Source of the DNA: Rhodocyclaceae bacterium
GTDB taxonomy: Bacteria > Pseudomonadota > Gammaproteobacteria > Burkholderiales > Rhodocyclaceae
DNA length: 64,000 nucleotides
Reading direction: 5' to 3'
Assembly: GCA_016721505.1 (NCBI GenBank)
Contig: JADKHX010000003.1
Location: 558,001-622,000 of the forward strand
Positions 15,912 through 24,847 of this stretch are shown piece after piece. Numbering within the stretch: the stretch's first letter is position 1; the number at the start of each line of letters is the position of its first letter. The notes beneath the pieces are model-generated. The model was not told where the DNA came from and ran no database searches. It saw only the letters and a list, made by a program, of their open reading frames with translations. A program made the position numbers and the translations under genes.

Positions 15912-18491
15912 ATGGATGTATCGCGTATTCGATTGCTGCGGGGACCGAATTTGTGGAGCCGTCATACGTCGGTTGAAGCCATCGTAGCTTGTGCGCCGGA
16001 CGAATGTGTTATCGACACGATGCCAGGATTTGAAGCGCGCGTGCGTGCGCGGTTTCCCGAATTGGGTCAGTTGCAACCCAAAGGGCATCTCGATCCAATG
16101 TCTCTTGCTCATGTGCTCGAAGCGGCGACTTTAGGGCTGCAAATTCAAGCCGGCTGCCCGGTGACATTCAGTCGCACACAGGCCACGGTGGATGTCGGGA
16201 CCTTTCAAGTGGTTGTCGAATTCACTGAGGAAAGCGTCGGGCGTATGGCCTTGGAAATGGCGCAGGAGCTGATCGCATCAGCGCGCGCCGATACGCCATT
16301 CGATTTGGCTGCCTCGCTGGCCAAACTCAAAGAGATGGATGAGGATGTGCGCTTGGGGCCATCAACCGGCGCAATTGTTCATGCGGCGGTGTTGCATGGC
16401 ATTCCGTATCGACGCTTGACCCAAGGCAGTTTGGTGCAATTTGGATGGGGCTCGAAACAACGACGAATTCAAGCAGCAGAAATCGATTCCACTAGTGCGA
16501 TTGCCGAGTCGATCGCGCAGGACAAGCAACTCACAAAGAGATTGCTCAAAGCTGCTGGTGCCTCGGTGCCGACTGGTCGACCGGTGGAAGATATCGACGA
16601 CGCGTGGGCCGCAGCATTGGAGATAGGATTGCCGGTGGTGGTAAAGCCGCAAGATGGCAACCAGGGCAAAGGTGTTACGGTGAATATCGTAACCCGTGAT
16701 CACCTCGAAATCGCCTTTAACGCTGCCAAAGAGTTTCGGCGCAACATCATGGTTGAAAGTTATATGCCGGGGCATGACTTTCGTATGCTGGTAGTTGGCG
16801 ATAAATTGATTGCCGCTGCGCGTCGAGATTCACCTTTTGTGGTTGGTGATGGCGTGCACACCATTGTCGAATTGGTTGCACAAATCAATGCCGACCCACG
16901 GCGCGGCGATGGCCATGCCACTCCGATGACGCGGATTAAGATTGATGAAATTGCCGTTGCACGCATCGCGATTCAAGGCTTTAAACCGGAATCAATTCCG
17001 CCCAAAGGTCAGCGCGTGGTGTTGCGCAACAACGCGAATTTGTCCACCGGCGGCACGGCCACCGATGTCACGGATGACGTGCATCCCGATGTAGCCGGCA
17101 GTGCAATAGCGGCCGCGCAGATGATAGGTTTGGATATTTGTGGTGTCGATATTGTCTGTGACACGGTGCTAAGGCCGCTGGAAGAAACCGGTGGCGGCAT
17201 TGTTGAAGTCAACGCTGCGCCTGGCTTGCGCATGCATACCGCACCATCTTTTGGCAAAGGCCGGCCGGTCGGCGAAGCGGTGATTGCAGCGCTGTATCCC
17301 GACGGTGGCGATGGACGCATCCCGGTCGTCGCGGTGACAGGTACGAACGGCAAGACAACAACCGTGCGCTTGATTGCACACCTAATTGCTGCCAGCGGTT
17401 TGCGCGTTGGCATGACCAACACAGATGGTGTTTATGTGCAGGGCAAACGTATCGACACGGGAGATTGTTCCGGTCCACGTAGTGCTCGCAATGTGTTGAT
17501 GCATCCTGATGTCGACGCAGCGGTGTTTGAGACCGCTCGCGGTGGTATGTTGCGCGAAGGTTTGGCCTTTGACCGCTGCAAAGTCGCGGTGGTCACCAAT
17601 ATCGGTTTGGGTGATCACTTGGGCTTGAATTACATTACCAGCGTGGCTGATTTAGCGGTACTCAAACGTGTCGTTGTGCAAAACGTCGCACCTGTCGAAG
17701 CCGGGGGCGTGGGTGTGTTGAATGCGGCCGATCCGCTGGTTGCAAAGATGGCCGGTGATTGTCCAGGTGAAATTATTTTCTTTGCCGCCGATCAAAATTT
17801 GCCGATGATGGCGGCACATCGTGCGCGCGGGCATCGAGTTGTTTTTGTCAGTGGCGATGCGATTGTTGCCGCGCAGGGTGGCAATGAAGTTGTCATTTCA
17901 CTCGCTGGCGTTCCCATTACGCGCGCGGGCACGATCAGTTTTCAAGTCGAAAATGCGATGGCCTCTGTTGGAGCTGCATGGGCCTTGGGTTTGGATTGGA
18001 GTGTGATTCGCGCCGGTTTGGCGACTTTCACTAGCGATGCAGCAAGTGCGCCTGGGCGCTTCAATGTGTTTGACTATCGTGGCGCAACCTTGATTGCCGA
18101 TTACGGCCACAATCCCGATGCGATTGCTGCACTAACCAAGGCAATTGAGGCCATCCCCGCCAAGCGTCGCAGCGTGGTGATTAGTGGTGCGGGCGATAGA
18201 CGCGATGAAGACATACGCCAACAAACCGAGATACTTGGCGCGGCATTTGATGACGTGCTGTTGTACCAGGATGCCTGTCAACGCGGGCGCGAGGATGGCG
18301 AGGTGATCGCACTGCTGCGGCAAGGCCTGGCAGGTGCAAAACGCACTTCACATATTGAGGAAATTAATGGTGAATTCGTTGCGATTGACGCGGCGCTGGC
18401 GCGTTTGCAAGCTGGGGATCTGTGCTTGATTCTGGTTGATCAGATCGATGCGGCGGTCGCGTATATCGGTGAGCAATGCGCAAGACGCTAA
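15912..18491 (+). CDS. cphA: Cyanophycin synthetase
   Basis: Polymerises aspartate and arginine into cyanophycin, an intracellular nitrogen and carbon store, using two ATP per dipeptide unit. At 859 residues it has near-typical length and full architecture: N-terminal domain (VSRIRLLRGPNLWSRHT), ATP-grasp (VVVKPQDGNQGKGVTVN, IVEVNAAPGLRMHTAPS) and Mur-ligase domain with an intact P-loop VTGTNGKTTTVRLIAH and a C-terminal ADYGHNPDAI segment. It starts after AGGAAAA, 42 bp behind cphA', so the two form an operon that ends at a strong bidirectional terminator. No cyanophycinase gene is in the window. Confidence 0.96.
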   Translation: MDVSRIRLLRGPNLWSRHTSVEAIVACAPDECVIDTMPGFEARVRARFPELGQLQPKGHLDPMSLAHVLEAATLGLQIQAGCPVTFSRTQATVDVGTFQVVVEFTEESVGRMALEMAQELIASARADTPFDLAASLAKLKEMDEDVRLGPSTGAIVHAAVLHGIPYRRLTQGSLVQFGWGSKQRRIQAAEIDSTSAIAESIAQDKQLTKRLLKAAGASVPTGRPVEDIDDAWAAALEIGLPVVVKPQDGNQGKGVTVNIVTRDHLEIAFNAAKEFRRNIMVESYMPGHDFRMLVVGDKLIAAARRDSPFVVGDGVHTIVELVAQINADPRRGDGHATPMTRIKIDEIAVARIAIQGFKPESIPPKGQRVVLRNNANLSTGGTATDVTDDVHPDVAGSAIAAAQMIGLDICGVDIVCDTVLRPLEETGGGIVEVNAAPGLRMHTAPSFGKGRPVGEAVIAALYPDGGDGRIPVVAVTGTNGKTTTVRLIAHLIAASGLRVGMTNTDGVYVQGKRIDTGDCSGPRSARNVLMHPDVDAAVFETARGGMLREGLAFDRCKVAVVTNIGLGDHLGLNYITSVADLAVLKRVVVQNVAPVEAGGVGVLNAADPLVAKMAGDCPGEIIFFAADQNLPMMAAHRARGHRVVFVSGDAIVAAQGGNEVVISLAGVPITRAGTISFQVENAMASVGAAWALGLDWSVIRAGLATFTSDAASAPGRFNVFDYRGATLIADYGHNPDAIAALTKAIEAIPAKRRSVVISGAGDRRDEDIRQQTEILGAAFDDVLLYQDACQRGREDGEVIALLRQGLAGAKRTSHIEEINGEFVAIDAALARLQAGDLCLILVDQIDAAVAYIGEQCARR

Positions 18492-18507
18492 TCGGATTCA
18501 GAAAAAT

Positions 18508-18533
18508 AAAAAAGCGGCCTAAGCCGCTTTTTT
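18508..18533. terminator. Bidirectional terminator after cphA
   Basis: AAAAAAGCGGC and GCCGCTTTTTT are perfect complements around a CTAA loop. It serves cphA and the convergent membrane-protein gene. Confidence 0.92.
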
Positions 18534-18561
18534 ATTTTGCGCAGTGTGTTTGCGCTGCCAA

Positions 18562-19143
18562 TTACAAACCACCGTTTTGCTGTGCCACCATGCAAAACAA
18601 CATTGGGATGGAAAGTAAGGTATTGGTGCGTGAAGTGAGCATCGCTAGACGCGCAGCGGCAGCTTTCTCGGCGGCTTCAACCACTACAATACCCAGCGCC
18701 TTTTTCTGATTTGGCCAAATAATGAACCACACATTGAAAGCCATAATTAGCGCTAACCACATACCAATGCCGATGGCGCGGAAACCACCATCAAGCATCA
18801 ATGCGAAGCCCAGATATCCGCTCATCGATGCCACCAAGAGTCCAGTAACCACTGTTGAAAGTGCTGCCCAGCGGAACCAAAACAAGGCAGTCGGTGCAAT
18901 GACTTTGCCAATAGCAGGCTTTTGCTCATCAGGAATTTTCGGCATTGAAGGGATCTGCACAAAATTGAAATACCACAGCAGACCGATCCACATTACGCCC
19001 GACATGACATGCAAGTAGCGCATGAAAACGGTCGCCCAAGCATGACTCATGTGATCGGCTGAACCGACCAGCGCGATGAGTGCAATGAGTAAAACAACGC
19101 CCGCCGTAACGGTGCGTCCAAGTGATTGAAGTATTGCGCCCAT
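18562..19143 (-). CDS. Multipass membrane protein, PuuD-like (urate hydroxylase N-terminal domain type)
   Basis: 193 residues with about five hydrophobic segments: near 12-27, 39-62 (MRYLHVMSGVMWIGLLWYFNF), 85-110, 115-140 and 170-190. The HVMSGVMWIGLLWYFNFVQIPSM region resembles the membrane domain of bacterial PuuD-like urate hydroxylases, where the conserved His may relate to a haem-type fold, but the cytochrome part is absent. Such short homologues are widespread in betaproteobacteria without an assigned function. It is monocistronic, converges on cphA and shares its terminator. The family assignment is tentative; the membrane location is safe. Confidence 0.65.
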   Translation of the reverse strand: MGAILQSLGRTVTAGVVLLIALIALVGSADHMSHAWATVFMRYLHVMSGVMWIGLLWYFNFVQIPSMPKIPDEQKPAIGKVIAPTALFWFRWAALSTVVTGLLVASMSGYLGFALMLDGGFRAIGIGMWLALIMAFNVWFIIWPNQKKALGIVVVEAAEKAAAARLAMLTSRTNTLLSIPMLFCMVAQQNGGL

Positions 19144-19216
19144 GATGTTTCTCCAGTGAAAAATAATTAAACTTCAGTATAGCCGAAGGTACCCAAACTC
19201 AGGCGCCTGCAGGCGA

Positions 19217-20419
19217 TCATTCCTTGCGTGTTCGTTCTATCCTGGCGTCCGCCGCACCCGTCGCAAAGCGCAACACGACCGCGTCATTTGGCAAGATTTG
19301 CTCCGCAGCGGTGACGACTTTTCCCGATGGCGATGCCACCACAATCGAATATCCACGCTGCAAAATCGCCTCGGGATTGAGGTGGGTTAGCGCCGTTGAC
19401 GCGCACGCTAATCGTGCTTGTTGTGCAGTCAATCGGCGCCGACCAGCAGCGATCATGCGTTGACGCAACATTGCCAGCTGGTTATGCACGCGCTGCAAAC
19501 GGGTGGCGGGATGCAACAAACGGCGCGACGCCTCGTCGACGCGCTGGCGCATGGTGTTCAAACGACGTTCCATTGTGGCACGCATCGCGCTATGCAATTC
19601 GGCCAACTGGCGCGCTGCCGAGAACCACGCTTCACTCGCCAATTCAGCTGCAGCAGTGGGCGTTGCAGCGCGCTGGTCGGCGACAAAATCAGCAATTGTC
19701 GTATCGGTTTCGTGACCTACACCGACGATCACCGGCAGACGACTAGCCACAATCGCTCTCGCCACTGCCTCATTGTTGAATGCCCACAAATCCTCAATAC
19801 TGCCACCACCACGCACCACTAGCAAAAGCTCGCACTGCGCATGTTGATTCGCAGCGTCTAGTGCAGAGCAAATCATCGCTGGTGCACTTTCGCCTTGCAC
19901 CGCCGTCGGATAAATAAACACTGGCACATTGGGTGCGCGACGTGACAAGGCAGTGAGCACGTCGTGCAAAGCAGCCGCTTGCAACGAACTGACAATACCA
20001 ATCGCACGTGGATAGCGCGGCAGTGCGCGCTTGCGCTCCGGCGCGAACAAACCTTCGCCTTCCAGTTCCGCCTTGAGCCGACTAAACGCTTCGTAAAGTT
20101 TGCCCAGTCCAGCACGCCGCATCGACTCGATATTCAGTTGGAATTCGCCACGCGGCTCATACAGCGAAACCAGTGCGCGCGCTTCTACTTGCTGCCCGTT
20201 CGCCAGCGCCCAGGGCACCAAACCCGCTCGCGCTCGAAATATCACGCAACGTGCTTGGGCGCCATCATCTTTCAAGTTGAAATAAACATGACCTGACGCC
20301 GCCCGCGTCAAATTCGAGATTTCACCCGCCACCCACAACAGAGGAATCTCCCGCTCCAACGCGTTGCGCGCAAGGCGATTGAGTTCGGAGATGGAGACGA
20401 TTTGCGGGAGTGAGTTCAT
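19217..20419 (-). CDS. xseA: Exodeoxyribonuclease VII large subunit
   Basis: Large subunit of the single-strand exonuclease VII. 400 residues, slightly shorter than the usual ~450. An N-terminal OB fold (IPLLWVAGEISNLTRAASGHVYFNLKD), the catalytic region (VVRGGGSIEDLWAFNNE, VVGVGHETDTTIADFVADQRAATPTAAAE), then a coiled-coil helical part rich in Arg and Gln, and the C-terminal LQRGYSIV block. No clear ribosome site is seen before the ATG at 20419. The small subunit XseB is not in the window. Confidence 0.95.
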   Translation of the reverse strand: MNSLPQIVSISELNRLARNALEREIPLLWVAGEISNLTRAASGHVYFNLKDDGAQARCVIFRARAGLVPWALANGQQVEARALVSLYEPRGEFQLNIESMRRAGLGKLYEAFSRLKAELEGEGLFAPERKRALPRYPRAIGIVSSLQAAALHDVLTALSRRAPNVPVFIYPTAVQGESAPAMICSALDAANQHAQCELLLVVRGGGSIEDLWAFNNEAVARAIVASRLPVIVGVGHETDTTIADFVADQRAATPTAAAELASEAWFSAARQLAELHSAMRATMERRLNTMRQRVDEASRRLLHPATRLQRVHNQLAMLRQRMIAAGRRRLTAQQARLACASTALTHLNPEAILQRGYSIVVASPSGKVVTAAEQILPNDAVVLRFATGAADARIERTRKE

Positions 20420-20497
20420 TGATTGTGGCGCAAAGTCGAGCGGAAAATAAGTGAATTTGTTGCAGCAAATTTTATTGTATTGGGGCTTTTGTATTGT

Positions 20498-20527
20498 GAC
20501 AGCGTGTTGTCAGCACCAACTGGCGAT
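20498..20527 (+). repeat. Dispersed repeat, short form
   Basis: TGACAGCGTGTTGT then CAGCACCAACTGGCGA, no middle unit. It lies in the 142-bp gap between the regulator's stop codon and the xseA start; both genes read on the opposite strand. Confidence 0.78.
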
Positions 20528-20561
20528 CTACGCTACCCCGGTCGAATGCGATCATCAAATA

Positions 20562-21188
20562 CTATCTATCAATCAATTTAATTTCATAAACACAGCGCCG
20601 CGCACCTGTTAGCAAATGTTCCACACGATTCACTGTGCAATCGCTGCCGAGCACGCGCTGAAAAACGGCGAGTTCGGAGCGGCAAAAATTTTGACATTCT
20701 GCAGCTGCGGCGCAGATGGGGCAGTGGTCTTCGATGAGCAAGAAGCTGCCGTCGCTCTGGACTTTGACCTTAGCCATATAGCCTTCCTCATCGCGTGCTA
20801 AAGCAAGTTTTGCGACACGCTCACTGAGCTTTTTTTTCCTACCAATTTTGGCTTCATATTGTGCTTCGCATTGCACTTCACGTGCGTTAATTAATTTGTC
20901 TAGGCCGCTTTGTCCGAACACTTCGCGCACGCTTGAAATTAACTCGACAGTGAGTGTTGAGTGGCGATCAGGAAAGCGCGCATGTCCGGAGTCGGTCAGC
21001 CGCCAATAGCGCGCTGGGCGACCGACTTTGTCAGCACGATCTTCGCTCCCCACAAAACCGGCTTTGCTTGCCGCTTCGAGGTGACGGCGCACGCCCATTG
21101 AGGTGAGCAGCAATTTTTCGGCCAGTTGCTGCGCGGTTTGAACGCCGCCCGTTTTGAGTAGGAATAAAACATGATCGGCGGTATTCAT
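20562..21188 (-). CDS. HTH transcriptional regulator with cysteine cluster (COG2345-like)
   Basis: 208 residues. A winged HTH at about 1-70 (TAQQLAEKLLLTSMGVRRHLEAASKAGFV, then GRPARYWRLT), a helical middle, and a C-terminal cysteine cluster C156-P-I-C159, C165, C169 with more at C184 and C199. The pattern CPIC-x5-C-x3-C resembles the Fe-S or metal-sensing end of SufR/COG2345 regulators, so redox or metal sensing is plausible but unproven. The ATG overlaps the MFS stop by 4 bp (ATGA), so it is the second gene of a transporter-regulator operon. A palindrome lies on the operon promoter. The open frame continues upstream inside the MFS gene, but that extension is spurious. Confidence 0.85.
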   Translation of the reverse strand: MNTADHVLFLLKTGGVQTAQQLAEKLLLTSMGVRRHLEAASKAGFVGSEDRADKVGRPARYWRLTDSGHARFPDRHSTLTVELISSVREVFGQSGLDKLINAREVQCEAQYEAKIGRKKKLSERVAKLALARDEEGYMAKVKVQSDGSFLLIEDHCPICAAAAECQNFCRSELAVFQRVLGSDCTVNRVEHLLTGARRCVYEIKLIDR

Positions 21189-22432
21189 GTCGATCTCGGT
21201 TCTGTCGTCGGGGAACTTGGCGAACTTATTGGAAGATTCCACTGTCTGATACGCCAAGCCGCTGAAGCGGATAGCACTGCACCGAGCAGCAAAATCAAGC
21301 GTGTGTCGATGAGCGTAAGCACTGCACCTGCCAAGGCCATCAGGATATTGGCAAGGCAAAAAATCGTCGACAGCAAACCCATAACTGCGCCTTGACCGAG
21401 ATGACCGAATCGCTCGGCACTCCAAGCGGGCATCATCGCGCTGTAACCGGCGTTCGGGATACCAAACAGCACAATTGCCACGATGCCGATGGTGGCGTTG
21501 CCGAGTCCAACTGTGGCTATCGTCGCGGCGATCAGGACGGCAAACATACTCGCTGTTTTGAGCGGTTCTTGGCGATGAATTCTTCCGGCGAATATCGATG
21601 CTACTGCCATAACGCCACACAACGCAGCGGTTGTCCACGCAATCCCTTGCGCGTTAAACCCTGCAACTTCGACCAACCAAAGCGGGTAGAACTCATAAAA
21701 AGCAGTGATACCGCAGGTCAATGCCAATTGAATGTAGAACAAAGCTAGCAATTCTGGGTGCGTGAGCAATTTCAAAGCGTGCTGATTTTGCACGACATGC
21801 CACCAGCCGGTGGTTGCAGCGATGTGGCTGGGTGATTGGCGCGGTACGACGAGTGCTGTAACAACAAATGTCACCAGCAGGGCGATGGCGGCAATCCAAA
21901 ACGGCACCGTCATGCCCCAACCCACACTCAATGCGGCAATCAGCGGCCCGGCCAACCAACCCAAATACAGCGAACTATTCAGCCAGGACAAGGCCTGCAC
22001 CCGTTCATTGCCTACCAAGTTGTCGGCCAACATGGCACGCGCTACGCTGTCATTGCCCTCCATCAATCCAGTAGCGAAACGCGCGACGACAAATAGCGGA
22101 TAGGACTGAATTATTAGCGCCGATGCGGTAATCGCATGCCCCACGGCGGCGGCTAGTGAGGTACTGAGCAGCAGTGGTCGGCGCCCATATCGGTCGGACA
22201 ACGGCCCCAGTAAAGTCGCGCCTATCAACAAACCCAGCGGGTTAATCGCCAATGCAAATCCCAGCAACAATTTTGGCGGCAGACCCCAAAAATGATTGAG
22301 ATTGTTGGTCGCTTCCGCAGCAAATAGGGGTGCCAAGATCGGATAAGGGAGTGCGGCGCCAACTGTCGAGAAGAAGGCAACCAAGCAAGCAGCGAGAATT
22401 AGCGGCGTGGATTTCACGGACTTTGGTTGCAA
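21185..22432 (-). CDS. MFS transporter
   Basis: Major facilitator superfamily permease with 12 predicted membrane segments, the loop 2-3 motif GPLSDRYGRRPLL and a helix-4/5 stretch FVVARFATGLMEGNDSVARAM typical of drug or metabolite efflux carriers. The start is uncertain: the frame is open to 22513, but a promoter-operator lies at 22469-22492, so translation should begin later, at TTG 22432 or GTG 22417 (just before KSTPLILAACLVAFF). No strong ribosome site is seen for either. It is coupled to the downstream regulator gene. The substrate is unknown. Confidence 0.85.
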   Translation of the reverse strand: MQPKSVKSTPLILAACLVAFFSTVGAALPYPILAPLFAAEATNNLNHFWGLPPKLLLGFALAINPLGLLIGATLLGPLSDRYGRRPLLLSTSLAAAVGHAITASALIIQSYPLFVVARFATGLMEGNDSVARAMLADNLVGNERVQALSWLNSSLYLGWLAGPLIAALSVGWGMTVPFWIAAIALLVTFVVTALVVPRQSPSHIAATTGWWHVVQNQHALKLLTHPELLALFYIQLALTCGITAFYEFYPLWLVEVAGFNAQGIAWTTAALCGVMAVASIFAGRIHRQEPLKTASMFAVLIAATIATVGLGNATIGIVAIVLFGIPNAGYSAMMPAWSAERFGHLGQGAVMGLLSTIFCLANILMALAGAVLTLIDTRLILLLGAVLSASAAWRIRQWNLPISSPSSPTTEPRST

Positions 22433-22468
22433 AAAGTTCAGGCCGCAAATATGCCTGAGATTTGTTGA

Positions 22469-22492
22469 TATGTAAACAAAATAGTATACATA
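22469..22492. promoter_or_regulatory. Operator palindrome on the MFS-regulator promoter
   Basis: TATGTAAAC-aaaata-GTATACATA is an inverted repeat with 8 of 9 matches. It covers TATACT (22488-22483, minus strand), a good -10 box. This is the expected place for an autoregulating repressor such as the downstream HTH gene; binding is inferred. Confidence 0.6.
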
Positions 22493-22635
22493 TGAATTGC
22501 AATTGGTCGGCAAAATTGAACATCCGCTAACAATTGAGCTTGCTTAGACCCCATTTCCGGTGCTTGTTTAACATTGCTGATTCGGCTCGACCCCGTTAAA
22601 GTGGCTCTATCGTTGTTTTGCTTGGAGCCAAATTC

Positions 22636-23238
22636 GTGTTCTCTATCATTCAGGCCGCTGGCTGGCCAATCTGGTTTTTACTCGTTGCTTCCGTGGTCGC
22701 GGTGGCACTCATCATTGAGCGCGCCAGCGCCTTGCGCGCGACGAATATCGTGCCTGAGGGTTTGGTGATAAGCGTCGTCAATGAGTATCGACAAAGTGGC
22801 GTTACGCCGGCGATGCTGACACGACTGGAGCAGCATTCACCCTTGGGCAAAGTGCTGGCGGCGGGGATGCGCAATGTTAAAAGTTCTCGCGAACTGATGA
22901 AGGAGTCCATTGAAGAGGCAGGGCGCGGCGTGGGTCATGACCTTGAGCGATTCCTCACGACGCTCGGCACAATCGCGTCTGTATCGCCGCTGATGGGATT
23001 GTTCGGCACAATTGTCGGCATGATCGAAATTTTTGGTGCAGCCACAGGAGCAGGCAATCCGCAAGCATTGGCGCACGGCATCTCGGTGGCTTTGTACAAC
23101 ACTGGCTTTGGGTTAATCATCGCCATTCCAAGCATGATTGCGTATCGACATTTCCGTGCTGTGGTCGATGGGATGCTGGTCGAGATGGAACGTCAAGCAA
23201 TCCGATTGGTTGATACCGTGCATGGCGAGCGCGTTTAG
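22636..23238 (+). CDS. exbB: ExbB/TolQ/MotA family proton channel protein
   Basis: 200-residue ExbB-type protein with three membrane segments (about 8-30, 110-135 and 150-175) and the SVSPLMGLFGTIVGMIEIF block around the proton path. With ExbD it energises TonB-type transport across the outer membrane. GTG at 22636 is chosen as start: GGAG lies about 8 bases before it and the resulting FSIIQAAGWPIWFLL start matches betaproteobacterial homologues. ExbD follows after 17 bp. Together with lpxK, the trm112-like gene, kdsB and adk it forms the known conserved gene order. The TonB partner is not adjacent; a TonB-like gene lies at 36.6 kb. Confidence 0.92.
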   Translation: MFSIIQAAGWPIWFLLVASVVAVALIIERASALRATNIVPEGLVISVVNEYRQSGVTPAMLTRLEQHSPLGKVLAAGMRNVKSSRELMKESIEEAGRGVGHDLERFLTTLGTIASVSPLMGLFGTIVGMIEIFGAATGAGNPQALAHGISVALYNTGFGLIIAIPSMIAYRHFRAVVDGMLVEMERQAIRLVDTVHGERV

Positions 23239-23255
23239 CGTCTAAAGGTGCTGCC

Positions 23256-23681
23256 ATGAACTTTCAACGAGGACGTGCCCGCGAAGAGCTCGAAATTAAT
23301 CTGATTCCGATGATTGATGTGCTTTTAGTGATCTTGATTTTTCTGATGGTGACGACGACTTACTCCAAGTTCTCGGGGCTTGAAATCAACCTACCAACCG
23401 CCGACACCAGCCAGACGCCTGAGCAAGCTAACGAAATCAATGTAGTTATCACCGCGTCGGGTGATGTACTGGTCAACAAAGTCACGGTCTCCGGACGAGA
23501 GATTTCCGTCATCGCCGCTGCTCTATCGCGGCATATCGGTGGTGCAGGTAGCAAGGAGCCGGTGGTGATTATCAATGCCGATGCCAAGACGCCGCATCAA
23601 GGCGTGATTGATGTGATGCAAGCGGCGCAGGTCGCGGGCTTATCGCATATTTCTTTTGCCACGCAAAATCCCACGCGCTGA
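23256..23681 (+). CDS. exbD: ExbD/TolR family protein
   Basis: 141 residues: a short cytosolic start, one membrane helix (about residues 18-38, LIPMIDVLLVILIFLMVTT) with the key Asp, then a periplasmic domain. It forms the proton-driven motor with ExbB. ID-x-LL-x-IL around the Asp is the family signature. It begins 17 bp after exbB and ends just before lpxK, so it is in the same operon. Confidence 0.94.
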   Translation: MNFQRGRAREELEINLIPMIDVLLVILIFLMVTTTYSKFSGLEINLPTADTSQTPEQANEINVVITASGDVLVNKVTVSGREISVIAAALSRHIGGAGSKEPVVIINADAKTPHQGVIDVMQAAQVAGLSHISFATQNPTR

Positions 23682-23688
23682 GAAAACT

Positions 23689-24690
23689 ATGCTCGCGGCG
23701 TGGTCCAAGCGCGGCGCATTGGCAATATCGCTGCTGCCTTTGGCGGCAGTATTTTTTTGCCTGGCTTCGATTCGTCGTTGGGCTTATTCAGCCGGTATTT
23801 TTCGTATTGCGACATTGCCGGTTCCGGTTGTCGTCGTAGGTAACATCACCGTGGGCGGCGTGGGCAAGACACCCTTGGTGATTCATTTAGTCGAGCAACT
23901 CAAAGCGCGCGGCCATCACCCTGGCGTGATTTCGCGTGGCTATGGCGGGGTGGGGCAGGGCGGTGAGGTGCACGCTGATGACAACGCGGCACAAGTCGGC
24001 GATGAACCTTTGCTGATTCGTCGTCGCGCAAATTGTCCGGTGGTTGTTGGTACTGATCGCGTCCAAGCTGCACGTAGATTGTTGGAGATTGCGCCGCTGA
24101 CAACGCTGATTATTAGTGACGATGGCTTGCAACACTATGCGTTGCCTCGAACTTTAGAAGTCATGGTGGTCGATGAACGCGGTTTCATGAATGGATGGTT
24201 ACTACCGGCCGGACCACTACGTGAGACTGCGCGGCGATTGCAAGAGGTTGACGCGATTGTCGGCAATGGGGTGAGTGTGCCGCCATGCGATTGTGCTGCA
24301 GTGCCGTTTTTTCAGATGACGATGAATGCTGGTGATTTCTACGCAATCGATGATGCCCGGCGGCGTGTCACCAGCACCAACTGGCACGACAAAGAAGTTC
24401 ACGCTGTTGCGGGCATCGGCGCACCGGAACGCTTCTTCAATCAGCTTAGAAGTCTTGGCATTGAGGCGGTTAATCACGCCTTCCCCGACCATCATCGCTA
24501 CACCGCCGAAGACATAGATTTTGACGGTGACGCAATCCTGACCACTGAAAAGGATGCCGTAAAATTGGCGCACTTAAAGGTAAATTTGCCGGTTTGGATT
24601 TTGCCGATTGATGCGGTCCTAGCGCCCAGCCTTGCCGACTATATTGTGGCGAAACTTATGGAGAAAAATCGTGGATTCCCGCCTTCTTGA
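23689..24690 (+). CDS. lpxK: Tetraacyldisaccharide 4'-kinase
   Basis: Adds the 4'-phosphate of lipid A at the inner membrane. 333 residues. An N-terminal membrane anchor (about 8-35), the Walker A motif GNITVGGVGKTPLVIHL, ISRGYGG, DEPLLIRRRANCPVVVGTDR and the DDGLQHY motif are all present. ATG 23689 is chosen since it starts 7 bp after the exbD stop. A stretch at 24361-24389 encoding RRVTSTNWHD matches the dispersed repeat core almost exactly; it lies between conserved blocks, so it may be a tolerated insertion. The last 20 bp overlap the trm112-like gene. Confidence 0.94.
   Translation: MLAAWSKRGALAISLLPLAAVFFCLASIRRWAYSAGIFRIATLPVPVVVVGNITVGGVGKTPLVIHLVEQLKARGHHPGVISRGYGGVGQGGEVHADDNAAQVGDEPLLIRRRANCPVVVGTDRVQAARRLLEIAPLTTLIISDDGLQHYALPRTLEVMVVDERGFMNGWLLPAGPLRETARRLQEVDAIVGNGVSVPPCDCAAVPFFQMTMNAGDFYAIDDARRRVTSTNWHDKEVHAVAGIGAPERFFNQLRSLGIEAVNHAFPDHHRYTAEDIDFDGDAILTTEKDAVKLAHLKVNLPVWILPIDAVLAPSLADYIVAKLMEKNRGFPPS
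24361..24389 (+). repeat. Dispersed repeat core embedded in lpxK
   Basis: CGGCGTGTCACCAGCAC and CAACTGGCACGA run together and match the family consensus at nearly all positions, in the same 5'-3' sense as most intergenic copies. It is read in frame within lpxK as RRVTSTNWHD, just before the conserved VAGIG block. Confidence 0.65.
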
Positions 24691-24847
24691 AATACTGGTT
24701 TGCCCGATTTGCAAAGCCCCTTTGGACTACCGGAAATCGGCCTCCGAATTGGTCTGCACTGGCTGCCGTTTGGCCTACGCGATCAAGGATGATATTCCGG
24801 TGATGCTGGAAGATCAGGCACGAACTTTAGGTGCGGATGAGTCCTGA
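24671..24847 (+). CDS. Trm112-like zinc-binding small protein
   Basis: 58-residue Trm112/UPF0434 (YcaR-type) protein. It starts MDSRLLEILVCPICKAPL, has two CxxC pairs (CPIC and CTGC) for one zinc, and ends in AYAIKDDIPVMLEDQAR. The GTG start at 24671 follows GGAGAAA and overlaps the end of lpxK by 20 bp; its TGA shares a base with the kdsB ATG. A lpxK-ycaR-kdsB order is standard in proteobacteria. The family member in eukaryotes activates methyltransferases; the bacterial role is not settled. Confidence 0.9.
   Translation: MDSRLLEILVCPICKAPLDYRKSASELVCTGCRLAYAIKDDIPVMLEDQARTLGADES

Noticed and set aside
21189..21638. 150-codon N-terminal extension of the cysteine-rich regulator
   Set aside because: It overlaps the MFS gene in another frame and has no HTH similarity.
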